From positions 2,294,001-2,358,000 of the forward strand of contig NZ_CP091788.1 in NCBI RefSeq assembly GCF_022024055.1: a stretch of 64,000 nucleotides of DNA. Direction: 5' to 3'. The translations under genes were made by a program, and so were the position numbers. Source of the DNA: Prevotella sp. E2-28 (GTDB lineage Bacteria > Bacteroidota > Bacteroidia > Bacteroidales > Bacteroidaceae). Under the pieces are notes generated by a model. That model saw only the letters and a list, made by a program, of their open reading frames with translations. It was not told the DNA's origin and made no database searches. Within the stretch, counting starts at the first letter, position 1. Each line of letters opens with the position of its first letter. This document shows, piece after piece, positions 46,211-56,592 of this stretch.

Positions 46211-46327
46211 CAAAAAAAAATAACAAATAGTTGCAACTTTTATATAGAAAACTCAATAAAATTTGGGGCTGCACTCAATTCACAATGAACACACTCTGTT
46301 CCTTGCTTCATCATATACTGAAACAAG

Positions 46328-46568
46328 CTTATTCATGATCTGGAAGCTGCTTATTCGCGACCCGTAAGTAGGCACTTCGCGACCCACGAGTGACGTATTC
46401 GTGATACGCAAGTGACGTACTTACGACTCATAAGTGACGTAGTTACGGTCCACAAGTGGCCGAGTTATGATTCTAAATGCGGCACTTATGATTCTAACTG
46501 TGAGACTTACGATTCTAAGTTGGACACTTACGAATTTATATTGACTATTTATGACTCAAAACAGGGTA
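46328..46568. repeat. Degenerate tandem array, 21-22 base period, about 11 units
   Basis: Units follow the form CTTA(C/T)GA-TC-(T/C)AAGT-G(A/C)C-(T)A. The units on the left are 22 or more bases long; those on the right (46463 onward) are exactly 21, so only these keep a reading frame, giving a seven-residue TYDSK-like period in a short plus-strand frame. Unlike a CRISPR there are no unique spacers. Confidence 0.75.
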
Positions 46569-46588
46569 TTTTCGAAAAAATAGCAAAG

Positions 46589-46819
46589 ACCTAACATTTT
46601 AAGTTCAAATACCTAATATACAGACACATAGACATGGTAGGTCTTGTTTTAACACCTAACAAAGACCTACCATACACCTAACATAAGACCTACCATTGTT
46701 GTAGTTTTGACACCAATTGGATGCTTGGTAGGTGTATGGTAGGTGTTTTGACAACACCTAACATGCCTCAAGCCCTTTATACATCGGTGTTTCAGGGCTG
46801 TGATGGTAGGTGGTTAGGT
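46589..46819. repeat. Two-strand cluster of the octamer ACCTAMCA
   Basis: About a dozen copies of ACCTAACA or ACCTACCA (or one-mismatch variants) lie on both strands within 230 bases. They include a 15-base perfect inverted repeat, ACCTACCATACACCT (46665-46679) with its complement at 46730-46744. No ORF. It ends 15 bases from the GHL10 stop codon. Confidence 0.75.
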
Positions 46820-46834
46820 GTTTTTGAATCTGTT

Positions 46835-48316
46835 CTATAACTTCACCGCTTTCTTAGCAGGCTTACTCTCGTTCTGCAGACGGTTGAGGGAGGTTACCAC
46901 ATAGTAGTACTTTGTGCGACCATCAGAATAAGGGAGCTTGTAGAAAGTGTTTGAGGTGACAGCCACCAGTTTCGAAGGATCATTCGTGTTCACCTTCTCG
47001 CCCTTGGCAAAACGATAAACGGCATATTTCGTGGCTTCGTCATTCCATTGCTTACTCTTTGGAGACGTCCAGAACAGGATATAGCCATCGCTGGTCCAAA
47101 CAGGCTTCACCTTGCGGGGCTTGGCAGGCTGAGTCTTGTCGATAAACGGCATCAGGGGCTGCAAGGCAGGATAGCGCCAGTAGTTCTGGCGAAGGTTCGT
47201 GCCGTAATTACCTGTGTTATCTACAGCGGCCTTGGCATACCACAGCACGGTGCCTTGCACATTCTGCATCTGCTCGCTAAGACGATGCTTGGCATCCTGC
47301 TGGTGCTGACTGGCATCCTTGGGGTCACGATTCTTCACCGTGCGCTCTATATCCTCACCTATAAAGAGAGGACGTGCGCCTGCATACTCGTTCCACCAAC
47401 GAATCAGCGTGTCATAGTCGGCAGCCTTATTGCCAATCTCCCAATAGACCTGAGGCACGCAGTAGTCGAGCCAACCCTGATTAACCCACAGGATAACATC
47501 GGCATAAAGGTCGTCATAGTTCTGCAGACCATTGGTATTACTGCCAGTGGCGCTATTCTTCTTATTGCGATAGATGCCGAAGGGCGAGATACCCACCTTT
47601 ACCCAAGGCTTAGCTGCGTGGATGGTCTCGTAGAACTGCTTGATAAACAGGTTAACATTATTACGACGCCAGTCGCCAATAGTACGGAAACTCTTGCCAT
47701 ACTGTTGATAGATAGCCTCATCGGGAATGGTCTGTCCTGCTGCGGGATAAGGATAGAAATAGTCGTCCATGTGGATGCCGTCCACGTCATAGCGCGTCAC
47801 GATATCCTTAGCCACCTCGCAGATAAAGTCGCGATTTTCCTTATAGGCAGGATTCAGGATTTTCAGACCGTCGTAGTCGAAACACCACTCTGGATGCTTC
47901 ATGGCCACATGATTAGAAGCCAGCACAGAGGTGCCCTTGGTCTTAGCGCGATAAGGATTAATCCATGCATGAAGCTCCATGCCACGCTGATGACACTGGT
48001 CTATCATCCACTGAAGGGGGTCCCAATATGGTGAAGGTGCCTTTCCCTGCTGACCAGTAAGGAAACGGCTCCAAGGCTCAAGACTGCTCTCATAGAGCGC
48101 GTCACATTCCGGGCGCACCTGGAAGATAATGGCATTAACACCGTCTTTCTGAAGTTCGTCCAACTGATAGGTCAGGGTCTGCTGCATTTTCTGCGTACCC
48201 ATGCCTTGGAACTGTCCGTTTACACATTGAATCCACGCTCCGCGGAACTCACGTTTTTTCTGGGCACTGGCACTAACGGTCAGCACAACCAGTAGGAAAA
48301 GAAGTAGTTTTTTCAT
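46835..48316 (-). CDS. GHL10-type (family 10-like) glycoside hydrolase, exported
   Basis: 493 aa. Sec signal peptide (1-19, ends ASAQ). The GHL10/DUF187 TIM-barrel signatures are [40 protein letters not shown] and [14 protein letters not shown], followed by a C-terminal fibronectin-like domain. Members are linked to cell-wall or polysaccharide turnover; the substrate is not known. It overlaps metH by 4 bases and is last of the operon. Confidence 0.88.
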   Translation of the reverse strand: MKKLLLFLLVVLTVSASAQKKREFRGAWIQCVNGQFQGMGTQKMQQTLTYQLDELQKDGVNAIIFQVRPECDALYESSLEPWSRFLTGQQGKAPSPYWDPLQWMIDQCHQRGMELHAWINPYRAKTKGTSVLASNHVAMKHPEWCFDYDGLKILNPAYKENRDFICEVAKDIVTRYDVDGIHMDDYFYPYPAAGQTIPDEAIYQQYGKSFRTIGDWRRNNVNLFIKQFYETIHAAKPWVKVGISPFGIYRNKKNSATGSNTNGLQNYDDLYADVILWVNQGWLDYCVPQVYWEIGNKAADYDTLIRWWNEYAGARPLFIGEDIERTVKNRDPKDASQHQQDAKHRLSEQMQNVQGTVLWYAKAAVDNTGNYGTNLRQNYWRYPALQPLMPFIDKTQPAKPRKVKPVWTSDGYILFWTSPKSKQWNDEATKYAVYRFAKGEKVNTNDPSKLVAVTSNTFYKLPYSDGRTKYYYVVTSLNRLQNESKPAKKAVKL

Positions 48317-51048
48317 TCGAATAGTTTGGTTTTACGACGACGTGCCTCGTCAAGCGAGAGCAGTTGCTGTTGTTCTTGGTGATAATCTTCGCGCATCTGC
48401 GCATATTCTTTATTTAATTCTTTCGAGTATTCGTCAACATCAGACATCAGGCGCTGGGCTACCAAGGGATTCTGAGAGGCATCTTTCAGCCAGACAACAG
48501 GACCACCATATACTGGTGCTATCTTCAAGGCCACATGCAGTTCGCTGGTAGTAGCGCCACCAATCATGATAGGTATGTTCAGCCCTGCCTTTTCCAGTTC
48601 ACGAGCTACGTTGACCATCTCTTCCAGACTGGGTGTAATCAGTCCTGAGAGGCCTATCATATCCACTTGTTCATCCTTGGCGCGCTGCACAATTTGCTCG
48701 GCAGGAACCATGACGCCCAGGTCAATAACCTCATAGCCATTACAAGCCATGATAACACCAACAATATTCTTGCCAATGTCATGCACATCGCCCTTAACGG
48801 TAGCCAGGAGTATCTTCTTTACATTGCCTGATTTCCCAGTATCATCTCCCTTTGCGGCTTCCAAGGCTGGCTGCAGGATAGCTACGGCCTGCTTCATCGT
48901 TCGAGCCGTCTTCACCACTTGAGGCAAGAACATCTTTCCTTCGCCAAAACGACGACCTACCTCGTTCATGCCTGCCATCAAAGGGCCCTCGATGATATCT
49001 ACAGGACGAGGATATTTTTCCAAGGCTTCCTTGAGATCATCTTCCAACGTGGTACCAACGCCTTTGATGAGCGCATTCTGAAGACGATCTTCAAGGCTTA
49101 AACTAGTAGGACTAGCTTCACTCGTTGAACTAGTATCGTTAGCCTCTCCAGTGATTCCCATCAGCAGCTCTGCCGACTCAGGATGACGATTCAAAACGAC
49201 ATCTTCAATCAGTTGAAGCTGTTCTTTCGGTATATCATCATAAGTAACTTTCGTTGAAGGATTTACGATGCCGAAATCCATACCTTTTTGAATGGCATGA
49301 TACAAGAAAACGGCATGCATCGCTTCACGCAGATAATTGTTGCCACGGAACGAGAAAGACAGGTTGCTGACACCACCGCTGATATGTGCGCCAGGCAGGT
49401 TTTTACGTATCCATTCCGTAGCGCGGATGAAGTCCACAGCATAGGCATTATGTTCCTCCATACCCGTGGCAATAGCCAAGACGTTAGGGTCGAAAATAAT
49501 ATCCTGAGGCAGGAAGCCTACCTTTTCCGTCAAGAGTCGGTACGCCCTTTCTGCTATCTCAATACGACGTTCGTATGTAGTAGCCTGTCCCTGCTCGTCG
49601 AAGCACATCACCACAACGGCAGCACCCATACGCATCACATCACGGGCATGACTCAGGAACACCTCCTCGCCTTCTTTCAACGAGATACTGTTCACGATAC
49701 TCTTACCCTGCACGCACTTCAGTCCAGCCATAATGACATCCCACTTACTGGAGTCAATCATCACAGGCACACGGGCAATCTCAGGCTCAGAAGCAATCAG
49801 ATTCAGGAACGTGACCATCTCGGCTTTGGCATCCAGCAAGCCATCATCCATGTTGACATCGATAACCAGCGCGCCGTCTTCCACCTGCTTACGGGCTATC
49901 TGAAGCGCCTCCTCATAGCTTTTTTCCTTAATCAGACGCAGGAATTTTCGCGAGCCAGCCACATTACAACGTTCGCCCACATTGGTGAATGCAGAGAGGT
50001 GAGAATTGGCATCTGCCAGATGCGAGGACACTTCCAGCAGATCCAAGCCGCTTAAAAGCATCTTAGGAGACTTCTCTACAGGCTGATGCGGCTTCTTACC
50101 AACAGCCAGAGGAGCATATTTCTCAATAAATGCAGGCGTAGTACCACAACAGCCACCTACGATATTCACAAGTCCTTCATCGATGAACTCAGCAATCTGA
50201 GGAGCCATCGTCTCAGGCGTTTCGTCATAGAGGCCCAAGGAATTAGGAAGTCCTGCATTAGGATGTGCGCTGATGTAATAAGGTGCTATACGCGACAACT
50301 CCTTTAGATAAGGTTTCATCTGGCGAGCACCAAACGAGCAGTTCAAACCAATACTGAAAATAGGGAATGACGATACGCTAGCCAAGAAAGCCTCGAGCGT
50401 CTGTCCGCTGAGCGTACGACCAGCCGCATCACTAATCGTCACACTCAACATAATAGGTATATCACGATTACCACGAGCATGAATAGCGGCATCGATAGCC
50501 ACCTTGGCATTCAGCGAATCAAAGATAGTCTCAATCAGGATAGCATCCACCCCACCCTCTATCAAGCCTTCCATCTGCTCCATGTAAGCCTCGTAAAGCT
50601 CATCATAGGTCATCTCACGACGAGCAGGGTCTGAGACGTCTGGCGACATAGAGCAAGTTTTGTTGGTAGGTCCTACGGAACCAGCCACAAAACGAGGATG
50701 ATTGGGCGTAGAATAGCGGTCGGCGGCTTCTCGGGCCATGCGTGCCGACGTCAGGTTCATCTCCTTAGCATAAGCCTGCAGGTGATAATCAGCCTGAGAA
50801 ACACGTTGTGCATTGAACGTATTCGTAGAGATAATGTCGGCACCAGCCTTCAGGTAGCGTTCAAAGATATCCTGAATCACATCCGGACGCGTCAGATTCA
50901 AGACATCATTATTGCCTTTCATCTGGCCTGGAATATCCTGAAAGCGCTCTCCCCTGAAATCCTGTTCGTTAAGTCCATACTCCTGAATGACGGTTCCCAT
51001 TGCACCGTCAAGAATCAGGACACGTTTAGTTATTTCGTCTTGTATCAT
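48313..51048 (-). CDS. metH: Cobalamin-dependent methionine synthase without the activation domain
   Basis: 911 aa, against about 1230 for E. coli MetH. It transfers a methyl group from methyl-THF to homocysteine. Order: homocysteine-binding domain with zinc cysteines ([20 protein letters not shown]), pterin-binding domain, cobalamin cap, and B12-binding domain with DVHDIGKN. The protein ends after the B12 domain; the C-terminal AdoMet reactivation domain is absent and no separate one lies in this window. Such a split is known in Bacteroidota, where a stand-alone activation protein exists. 4-base overlaps on both sides. Confidence 0.93.
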   Translation of the reverse strand: MIQDEITKRVLILDGAMGTVIQEYGLNEQDFRGERFQDIPGQMKGNNDVLNLTRPDVIQDIFERYLKAGADIISTNTFNAQRVSQADYHLQAYAKEMNLTSARMAREAADRYSTPNHPRFVAGSVGPTNKTCSMSPDVSDPARREMTYDELYEAYMEQMEGLIEGGVDAILIETIFDSLNAKVAIDAAIHARGNRDIPIMLSVTISDAAGRTLSGQTLEAFLASVSSFPIFSIGLNCSFGARQMKPYLKELSRIAPYYISAHPNAGLPNSLGLYDETPETMAPQIAEFIDEGLVNIVGGCCGTTPAFIEKYAPLAVGKKPHQPVEKSPKMLLSGLDLLEVSSHLADANSHLSAFTNVGERCNVAGSRKFLRLIKEKSYEEALQIARKQVEDGALVIDVNMDDGLLDAKAEMVTFLNLIASEPEIARVPVMIDSSKWDVIMAGLKCVQGKSIVNSISLKEGEEVFLSHARDVMRMGAAVVVMCFDEQGQATTYERRIEIAERAYRLLTEKVGFLPQDIIFDPNVLAIATGMEEHNAYAVDFIRATEWIRKNLPGAHISGGVSNLSFSFRGNNYLREAMHAVFLYHAIQKGMDFGIVNPSTKVTYDDIPKEQLQLIEDVVLNRHPESAELLMGITGEANDTSSTSEASPTSLSLEDRLQNALIKGVGTTLEDDLKEALEKYPRPVDIIEGPLMAGMNEVGRRFGEGKMFLPQVVKTARTMKQAVAILQPALEAAKGDDTGKSGNVKKILLATVKGDVHDIGKNIVGVIMACNGYEVIDLGVMVPAEQIVQRAKDEQVDMIGLSGLITPSLEEMVNVARELEKAGLNIPIMIGGATTSELHVALKIAPVYGGPVVWLKDASQNPLVAQRLMSDVDEYSKELNKEYAQMREDYHQEQQQLLSLDEARRRKTKLFE

Positions 51049-51527
51049 TTATAAACCTTCATGGCGCGATCCATCTCGCGGCGGTCTTCTTTTTCTTTCA
51101 ACGTCTGTCGCTTGTCGTAAGCCTTCTTACCCTTGCACAGCGCAATATCCATCTTAGCTCGTCCGTTCTCGTCAATAAAGACAAGGGTTGGCACGATGGT
51201 ATAGCCAGTCTGCTTCGTAGCGCTCTCTAATCGGGCTATCTCACGACTGGTGAGCAGCAACTTACGATCACGTTTCTGCTCATGATTATTGTATGAGCCA
51301 TAGAAATACGGGCTGATAGACATACCTTTCACCCACATCTCGCCATGGATAATAGTGCAGTAGGTATCAACAAGGCTCGCCTTACCAGCACGGATGGATT
51401 TTATCTCAGTACCAGTAAGCACAATACCCGCTGTAAACTCCTCAATAAAGAAATACTCAAATGAGGCCTTGCGGTTCTTTATCTGTACAGGACTCTTTTT
51501 ACGGAGTTCTTCTTGTTGCTTGTTCAT
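51045..51527 (-). CDS. smpB: SsrA-binding protein
   Basis: 160 aa. It brings tmRNA to stalled ribosomes for trans-translation. Typical stretches are [34 protein letters not shown] and a basic C-terminal tail ([19 protein letters not shown]). The 4-base overlaps with metH and the DMP19 gene imply translational coupling. Confidence 0.95.
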   Translation of the reverse strand: MNKQQEELRKKSPVQIKNRKASFEYFFIEEFTAGIVLTGTEIKSIRAGKASLVDTYCTIIHGEMWVKGMSISPYFYGSYNNHEQKRDRKLLLTSREIARLESATKQTGYTIVPTLVFIDENGRAKMDIALCKGKKAYDKRQTLKEKEDRREMDRAMKVYK

Positions 51528-52030
51528 GCTATGGTTGCAAATTTCTCTATATTTTCATCTACGTAATGAGCAATCTGGTCAGTCCAGCGCTCCTCGTTCT
51601 CGATGAACATATCATCATAATCATCAAACTGTGGATACTGCTCAAACAGCGCCATGAACTCCTCGTCGGTACAGTCGGCCTCCAACGCCTCACGATTTTC
51701 GAGCCATAAAGTATGCACTTCGTAAAGCATTTTTGAGAGGTCGCGCATGTGCCACATTTTATTCAAAGCCTTGGCAAAGGGATTCTTGAAGATAAAGGGG
51801 CCATACCCATTGTGTATCAGCTGAATAAAGCCACCATCCATCACCTCCTGATGAAGCGTATCCCAACAGAGAAGCGTCATCTGATCGGCATTCAATTCCT
51901 GCATCGTCTCAGCTGTAGGTTCTCCACCAACGGCTTCACGAATAGCATCAATAAACACCTGCAGGAACTCATCCATTCCCTCAAGAGCAGCCTGACTTAA
52001 ATCAGTATCTTTTACAATAATCTGTTTCAT
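51524..52030 (-). CDS. DMP19 / DUF4375-like protein
   Basis: 168 aa, acidic. The pattern [16 protein letters not shown], followed by helices up to a [15 protein letters not shown] stretch, fits the DMP19/DUF4375 family. Some members mimic DNA or bind histone-like proteins, but most are uncharacterised. The start MKQIIVKD at 52030 is chosen because the promoter is at 52037-52044, excluding the slightly longer frame. First gene of the operon with smpB, metH and GHL10. Confidence 0.7.
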   Translation of the reverse strand: MKQIIVKDTDLSQAALEGMDEFLQVFIDAIREAVGGEPTAETMQELNADQMTLLCWDTLHQEVMDGGFIQLIHNGYGPFIFKNPFAKALNKMWHMRDLSKMLYEVHTLWLENREALEADCTDEEFMALFEQYPQFDDYDDMFIENEERWTDQIAHYVDENIEKFATIA

Positions 52031-52036
52031 AGAGTG

Positions 52037-52044
52037 CAAAGGTA
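52037..52044 (-). promoter_or_regulatory. -7 element of the DMP19-smpB-metH operon
   Basis: Minus-strand TACCTTTG, six bases before the ATG, so the mRNA is nearly leaderless. Confidence 0.65.
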
Positions 52045-52115
52045 CGTCTTTTTTTCAATTTCCATATCAAAATCTATAAAAAATAGAACCCATGAATAAA
52101 AATAATAGAAATATG

Positions 52116-52147
52116 TTTGGTGGTTCAGAAAATATATTGTAACTTTA
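52116..52147 (+). promoter_or_regulatory. Promoter of the galM-ara operon
   Basis: TTTG (52116-52119), 20-base spacer, TAACTTTA (52140-52147), a -7 element with one mismatch. A weakened element fits a regulated operon. No operator palindrome was identified with confidence. Confidence 0.65.
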
Positions 52148-52199
52148 CACCCAAATTTCGAAACAATAACTAAAAGTTTAATTAAAATCAATCAAAACG

Positions 52200-53378
52200 A
52201 TGAAAGCATTAAAGGCTTCAATCTTTGGATTCGGTGCTATTATGGCCCTCACAATGATGTCATGTGGAGAGGCTCAGCAGGCACCCGAACTAACGGCTTC
52301 AGGTCTTAACCCAGCCAAGTTTGACACAGTAGTAAACGGTGACACCGTAAAGCTCTACACCCTAAAGGGTGACAAGGGTATGGAAGTATGCATCACCAAC
52401 TATGGCGGACGCGTAGTTTCGCTGATGGTGCCCGACAAGAACGACTCGCTCGTTGACGTCGTACTCGGCTTTGACAACATTGCCCAGTATATGGAGAAGA
52501 CTACCGACTACGGTTCAAGCGTAGGCCGCTATGCTAACCGCATCAACATGGGTCGCTTCGTGCTGAACGGCGACACCATTCAGCTGAAGCAGAACGACAA
52601 GCACGACGGCGGTCGCGACCATTGTCTGCACGGCGGTGGCGATACGGGTTGGATGAATCAGGTTTACAAGGCTGAGCAGATTGACGACCAGACGTTGAAG
52701 CTGACCATCGTGGCTGAGGACGGCGAGAACGGATTCCCAGGCCGTGTAGTAGCTACCACGACTTACAAGATTGTGGACGGTAACACACTGGATATCACTT
52801 GGGAGGCTGAGACCGACAAGCCTACTGTGATTAATCAGACGAACCATAATTATTACAACCTCTCAGGCGACTTAGAGAATGCTGCCTATGATCAGGTGCT
52901 CTATGTTAATGCCGACAGCTTCACCGAGAGCGACGAGAGCTATATGCCCACTGGAAAAATCCTTGCTGTTGAGGGCACTCCCATGGACTTCCGCACACCT
53001 CACGCTGTAGGCGACAGCATCCACTCTGATTACTATCAGGTGAAGAATGCTCACGGCTACGACCACAACTGGTGCTTGAACACCAACGGCGACGACACGC
53101 AGGTTTGCGCTTCGCTGTACAGCCCCAAGACTGGCATCTTCATGGAGATGTTTACCAACGAGCCTGGCGTACAGGTTTACAGCGGTAACTTCCAAGGTGT
53201 AGATGGCGAGGAGAACGTGGTACGCAAGCTTGGCAAGCACTATCCTCAGCACGTCAGCGTTTGTCTGGAGAGCCAGAAGTATCCCGACAGCCCCAACCAT
53301 CCTGAGTGGGCAAGTCCTGTGCTGAACCCAGGCGAGAAATATTACAGTCATGCTGCTTACAAGTTCTCTACCAAGTAA
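52200..53378 (+). CDS. galM: Aldose 1-epimerase, lipoprotein
   Basis: 392 aa. Lipoprotein signal with lipobox MMSC (Cys22), so probably membrane-anchored in the periplasm. It interconverts alpha and beta anomers of aldoses before uptake. Active-site patterns: NRINMGRF, HGGGDTGW, the His in NQTNHNYYNL and the Glu in CLESQKYPDSPNH. First gene of the arabinose locus, nine bases before the MFS transporter gene. Confidence 0.92.
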   Translation: MKALKASIFGFGAIMALTMMSCGEAQQAPELTASGLNPAKFDTVVNGDTVKLYTLKGDKGMEVCITNYGGRVVSLMVPDKNDSLVDVVLGFDNIAQYMEKTTDYGSSVGRYANRINMGRFVLNGDTIQLKQNDKHDGGRDHCLHGGGDTGWMNQVYKAEQIDDQTLKLTIVAEDGENGFPGRVVATTTYKIVDGNTLDITWEAETDKPTVINQTNHNYYNLSGDLENAAYDQVLYVNADSFTESDESYMPTGKILAVEGTPMDFRTPHAVGDSIHSDYYQVKNAHGYDHNWCLNTNGDDTQVCASLYSPKTGIFMEMFTNEPGVQVYSGNFQGVDGEENVVRKLGKHYPQHVSVCLESQKYPDSPNHPEWASPVLNPGEKYYSHAAYKFSTK

Positions 53379-53387
53379 TCAAGAACG

Positions 53388-54857
53388 ATGAGCAACACAG
53401 ACAAAGGTAGCAAAGGCTATCTAATTAGTATAGTAATGGTGGCCGTACTCGGAGGTTTGCTCTTCGGGTACGACACCGCTGTTATATCAGGTGCAGAGAA
53501 AGGCTTACAGGCTTTCTTCATGGAGGCTAAGGACTTTTCATATACTGACACCTGGCACGGTTTCACTTCTGCAAGTGCCCTGATTGGCTGTATCATCGGT
53601 TCAGCCCTGTCAGGTTTCTTGGCAACCAACTTAGGACGTAAGCGCTCGCTGATTATTGCCGGTTTGCTGTTCTTCATCTCAGCCCTTGGAAGTATGGAGC
53701 CTGAGTTCCTGTTCTTTGAGCATGGCACTCCCACATTCTCTCTGCTGATTACCTTTAACATCTACCGCGTCATCGGTGGTATCGGCGTAGGTCTGGCTTC
53801 TGCTATCTGCCCTATGTATATTGGTGAGGTAGCGCCCTCAAACATCCGCGGTATGTTGGTTTCATGGAACCAGTTTGCTATTATCTTCGGTCAGCTGGTG
53901 GTTTACTTCGTGAACTTCTTCATTCTGGGCGACCACATCCAGCCTATCGTTGAAGATATGGGCAAAGGCCTTGCCGCTCTAGACCCGAAAGCCGTTTGGA
54001 CGGTGGAAACAGGTTGGCGTTATATGTTCGGTTCTGAGGCCGTTCCTGCTGGACTCTTCGCCCTGCTTATCTGCTTTGTTCCTGAGACCCCACGTTACCT
54101 CGTCAGCATCGGCCGCGATGATGTAGCTCAGCGTATTCTGGCTAAGATTAATGGTAGCAGCAAGGCTCAGCAGATTCTGCAGGACATTAAGGACACGATG
54201 GTTGTAAAGACCGAGAAGCTGATGACTTACGGTTTCGTATGCATCTTCGTGGGTATCATGTTGTCTGTATTCCAGCAGGCTGTTGGTATCAACGCTGTGC
54301 TCTACTATGCACCACGCATCTTCGGTGATATGGGTATGGACAACCCAATGATTCTGACTGTATTCATGGGTGTTGTCAATATCCTCTTTACATTGGTGGC
54401 AATCTTCACCGTTGAGAAATGGGGACGTAAGCCTCTGCTCATCTGGGGGTCTATCGGTATGGCTATCGGCGCTCTTGGCGTTGCCGCTACCTTTGGCCAC
54501 GCAGGAATGGAATTTGTTACTGCCGCATCAATCATGATTTACGCAGCCTCGTTCATGTTCTCATGGGGTCCCATCACTTGGGTGCTCATCGCCGAGATTT
54601 TCCCCAACACCATCCGTGGTGGTGCCGTGGCTATCGCAGTGGCCTTCCAATGGATATTCAACTTCATCGTATCATCGACCTTCGTGCCTATGTTTAACAT
54701 GCACCTCAGCGATGGCGATGACTTCGGCCACTGGTTCACCTATGGTCTCTATGGCGTCATCTGCCTGCTGGCAGCCCTGTTTGTATGGAAACTGGTGCCA
54801 GAGACAAAGGGCAAGACACTGGAGGACATGACCGCTATGTGGAAAAACAGAAAGTAA
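53388..54857 (+). CDS. MFS sugar:proton symporter (XylE/AraE-like)
   Basis: 489 aa with about twelve membrane spans. Sugar-porter motifs: GGLLFGYDTAVISGAE in helix 1, NLGRKRSL in the first cytoplasmic loop, QQAVGINAVLYYAP in helix 7 and VPETKGKTLEDM at the end. It imports a pentose (L-arabinose or xylose) with protons; context favours arabinose. 32 bases before the SSS transporter gene. Confidence 0.9.
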   Translation: MSNTDKGSKGYLISIVMVAVLGGLLFGYDTAVISGAEKGLQAFFMEAKDFSYTDTWHGFTSASALIGCIIGSALSGFLATNLGRKRSLIIAGLLFFISALGSMEPEFLFFEHGTPTFSLLITFNIYRVIGGIGVGLASAICPMYIGEVAPSNIRGMLVSWNQFAIIFGQLVVYFVNFFILGDHIQPIVEDMGKGLAALDPKAVWTVETGWRYMFGSEAVPAGLFALLICFVPETPRYLVSIGRDDVAQRILAKINGSSKAQQILQDIKDTMVVKTEKLMTYGFVCIFVGIMLSVFQQAVGINAVLYYAPRIFGDMGMDNPMILTVFMGVVNILFTLVAIFTVEKWGRKPLLIWGSIGMAIGALGVAATFGHAGMEFVTAASIMIYAASFMFSWGPITWVLIAEIFPNTIRGGAVAIAVAFQWIFNFIVSSTFVPMFNMHLSDGDDFGHWFTYGLYGVICLLAALFVWKLVPETKGKTLEDMTAMWKNRK

Positions 54858-54889
54858 CAATAATAAATAATTAAAAAAACTACAAAATT

Positions 54890-56569
54890 ATGGCATTATT
54901 AGACTGGATTGTCATCGGCCTCTTCTCTCTTGCGCTGATTGGCATCGTAGTATGGGTTGTTAGTCAGAAGAACAATAACTCTGCAGACTATTTCTTAGGT
55001 GGTAAGGATGCAACATGGATTGCCATAGGTGCATCAATTTTCGCATCAAACATCGGTTCTGAGCACCTGATTGGCTTGGCTGGTGCAGGTGCATCATCAG
55101 GTATGGCTATGGCCCACTGGGAGATTCAGGGATGGATGATCCTGCTTCTGGGTTGGGTGTTCGTACCTTTCTACACACGCAGTATGGTTTACACCATGCC
55201 TGAGTTCTTGGAGCGCCGCTTCAACAAGGAGAGCCGCACCATCCTCTCTGTTATCTCATTGATTTCTTACGTGCTGACCAAGGTAGCCGTAACGGTTTAT
55301 GCAGGTGGTCTGGTGTTCCAGCAGGTATTCGGCATCGACGAACTGTGGGGCATTGACTTCTTCTGGATTGCTGCTATCGGACTGGTGCTCATCACCGCCC
55401 TCTACACCATCTTCGGTGGTATGAAGAGCGTGCTCTACACCTCTGTGCTTCAGACTCCTATCCTGCTGCTCGGCTCACTCATCATCCTGGTTCTTGGACT
55501 GAAGGCCCTGGGTGGATGGGACGAGATGATGGCAGCTTGCTCTATCAAGACCGTCAACCAGTATGGTGACCACATGACCAACCTGATGCGCGACCTGCGC
55601 GACCCCGACTTCCCATGGCTGGGCGCCCTTGTAGGTTCTGCTGTTATCGGTTTCTGGTACTGGTGTACCGACCAGTTCATCGTTCAGCGTGTGCTGTCTG
55701 GTAAAAACGAGAAGGAAGCTCGCCGTGGTACCATCTTCGGTGCTTACCTGAAGTTGCTCCCCGTGTTCCTGTTCTTGATTCCTGGTATGATTGCCTATGC
55801 TATGAGCACCAAGGGCGTAACCCTGGCTAACGGTGAAACATTCGTTCTGTCAACTCCCGACGCAGCCTTCCCCACCCTCGTGGCTACTATCCTGCCTGCA
55901 GGTGTGAAGGGTCTGGTTGTTTGCGGTATCCTTGCAGCCCTGATGTCGTCACTGGCATCACTGTTCAACTCATCAGCCATGCTGTTCACCATCGACTTCT
56001 GGAAGCGCCTGAAGCCCGAGACTCCTGAGAAGAAACTCGTGACCATTGGTCAGATTGCTACCGTAGTGATCGTGATTCTCGGTATTCTGTGGATTCCCAT
56101 CATGCGTTCTGTCGGTGATGTGCTCTATGCTTATCTGCAGGACGTACAGTCAGTTTTGGCTCCTGGTATTGCCTCTGCCTTCCTGCTGGGTATCTGCTGG
56201 AAGCGTGCATCAGCCAAGGGTGGTATGTGGGGCTTGCTCTCAGGTATCATCATCGGTCTGACCCGTCTGGGCGCCAAGATTTACTATAGCAATGTAGCTG
56301 ACGCTTCTGACAACTGGTTCAAGGCTGTATTCTTTGACTTCAACTGGCTGTACTTCTGCGGTGTGATGCTGATTGTCTGCTGCTTGGTAGTTATCATCGT
56401 TTCACTCATGACTGAAGCTCCCGACGAGAAGAAGATTCAGGGCTTGGTGTTCGGCACCTCTACCCCAGAACAGATTGCAGCTACACGTGCTAGCTGGAAC
56501 AAGTGGGATGTCATTAACTCTGTTATTATCCTCGGTATCACTGTAGCATTCTATATCTACTTCTGGTAA
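54890..56569 (+). CDS. Sodium:sugar symporter (SSS family)
   Basis: 559 aa with about 13-14 membrane spans. SSS signatures: SADYFLGGKDATWIAIGASIFASNIGSEH split across helix 1, YTMPEFLERRF, and YTIFGGMKSVLYTSVLQ. In Bacteroides an SSS transporter of this kind is tied to L-arabinose use. Two unrelated symporters side by side in one operon suggests redundancy or different substrates. Confidence 0.9.
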   Translation: MALLDWIVIGLFSLALIGIVVWVVSQKNNNSADYFLGGKDATWIAIGASIFASNIGSEHLIGLAGAGASSGMAMAHWEIQGWMILLLGWVFVPFYTRSMVYTMPEFLERRFNKESRTILSVISLISYVLTKVAVTVYAGGLVFQQVFGIDELWGIDFFWIAAIGLVLITALYTIFGGMKSVLYTSVLQTPILLLGSLIILVLGLKALGGWDEMMAACSIKTVNQYGDHMTNLMRDLRDPDFPWLGALVGSAVIGFWYWCTDQFIVQRVLSGKNEKEARRGTIFGAYLKLLPVFLFLIPGMIAYAMSTKGVTLANGETFVLSTPDAAFPTLVATILPAGVKGLVVCGILAALMSSLASLFNSSAMLFTIDFWKRLKPETPEKKLVTIGQIATVVIVILGILWIPIMRSVGDVLYAYLQDVQSVLAPGIASAFLLGICWKRASAKGGMWGLLSGIIIGLTRLGAKIYYSNVADASDNWFKAVFFDFNWLYFCGVMLIVCCLVVIIVSLMTEAPDEKKIQGLVFGTSTPEQIAATRASWNKWDVINSVIILGITVAFYIYFW

Positions 56570-56592
56570 ACCCTAGACGCATTAATTATAAA

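Noticed and set aside
46412..46594. 60-codon plus-strand frame inside the 21-22 base array
   Set aside because: It starts with GTG, has no promoter or leader signal, and its repeats come from the array; the left units do not keep frame.
46328..46819. CRISPR array
   Set aside because: Units are contiguous with no constant repeat and variable spacer pattern, and no cas gene is nearby.
49288..50055. 255-codon plus-strand frame opposite metH
   Set aside because: Antisense to a well-conserved MetH domain with no start context or recognisable protein pattern.
48313..51048. metH as a truncated pseudogene
   Set aside because: The stop comes cleanly after the B12 domain and overlaps the next gene in a coupled way; the short form is usual in the phylum.
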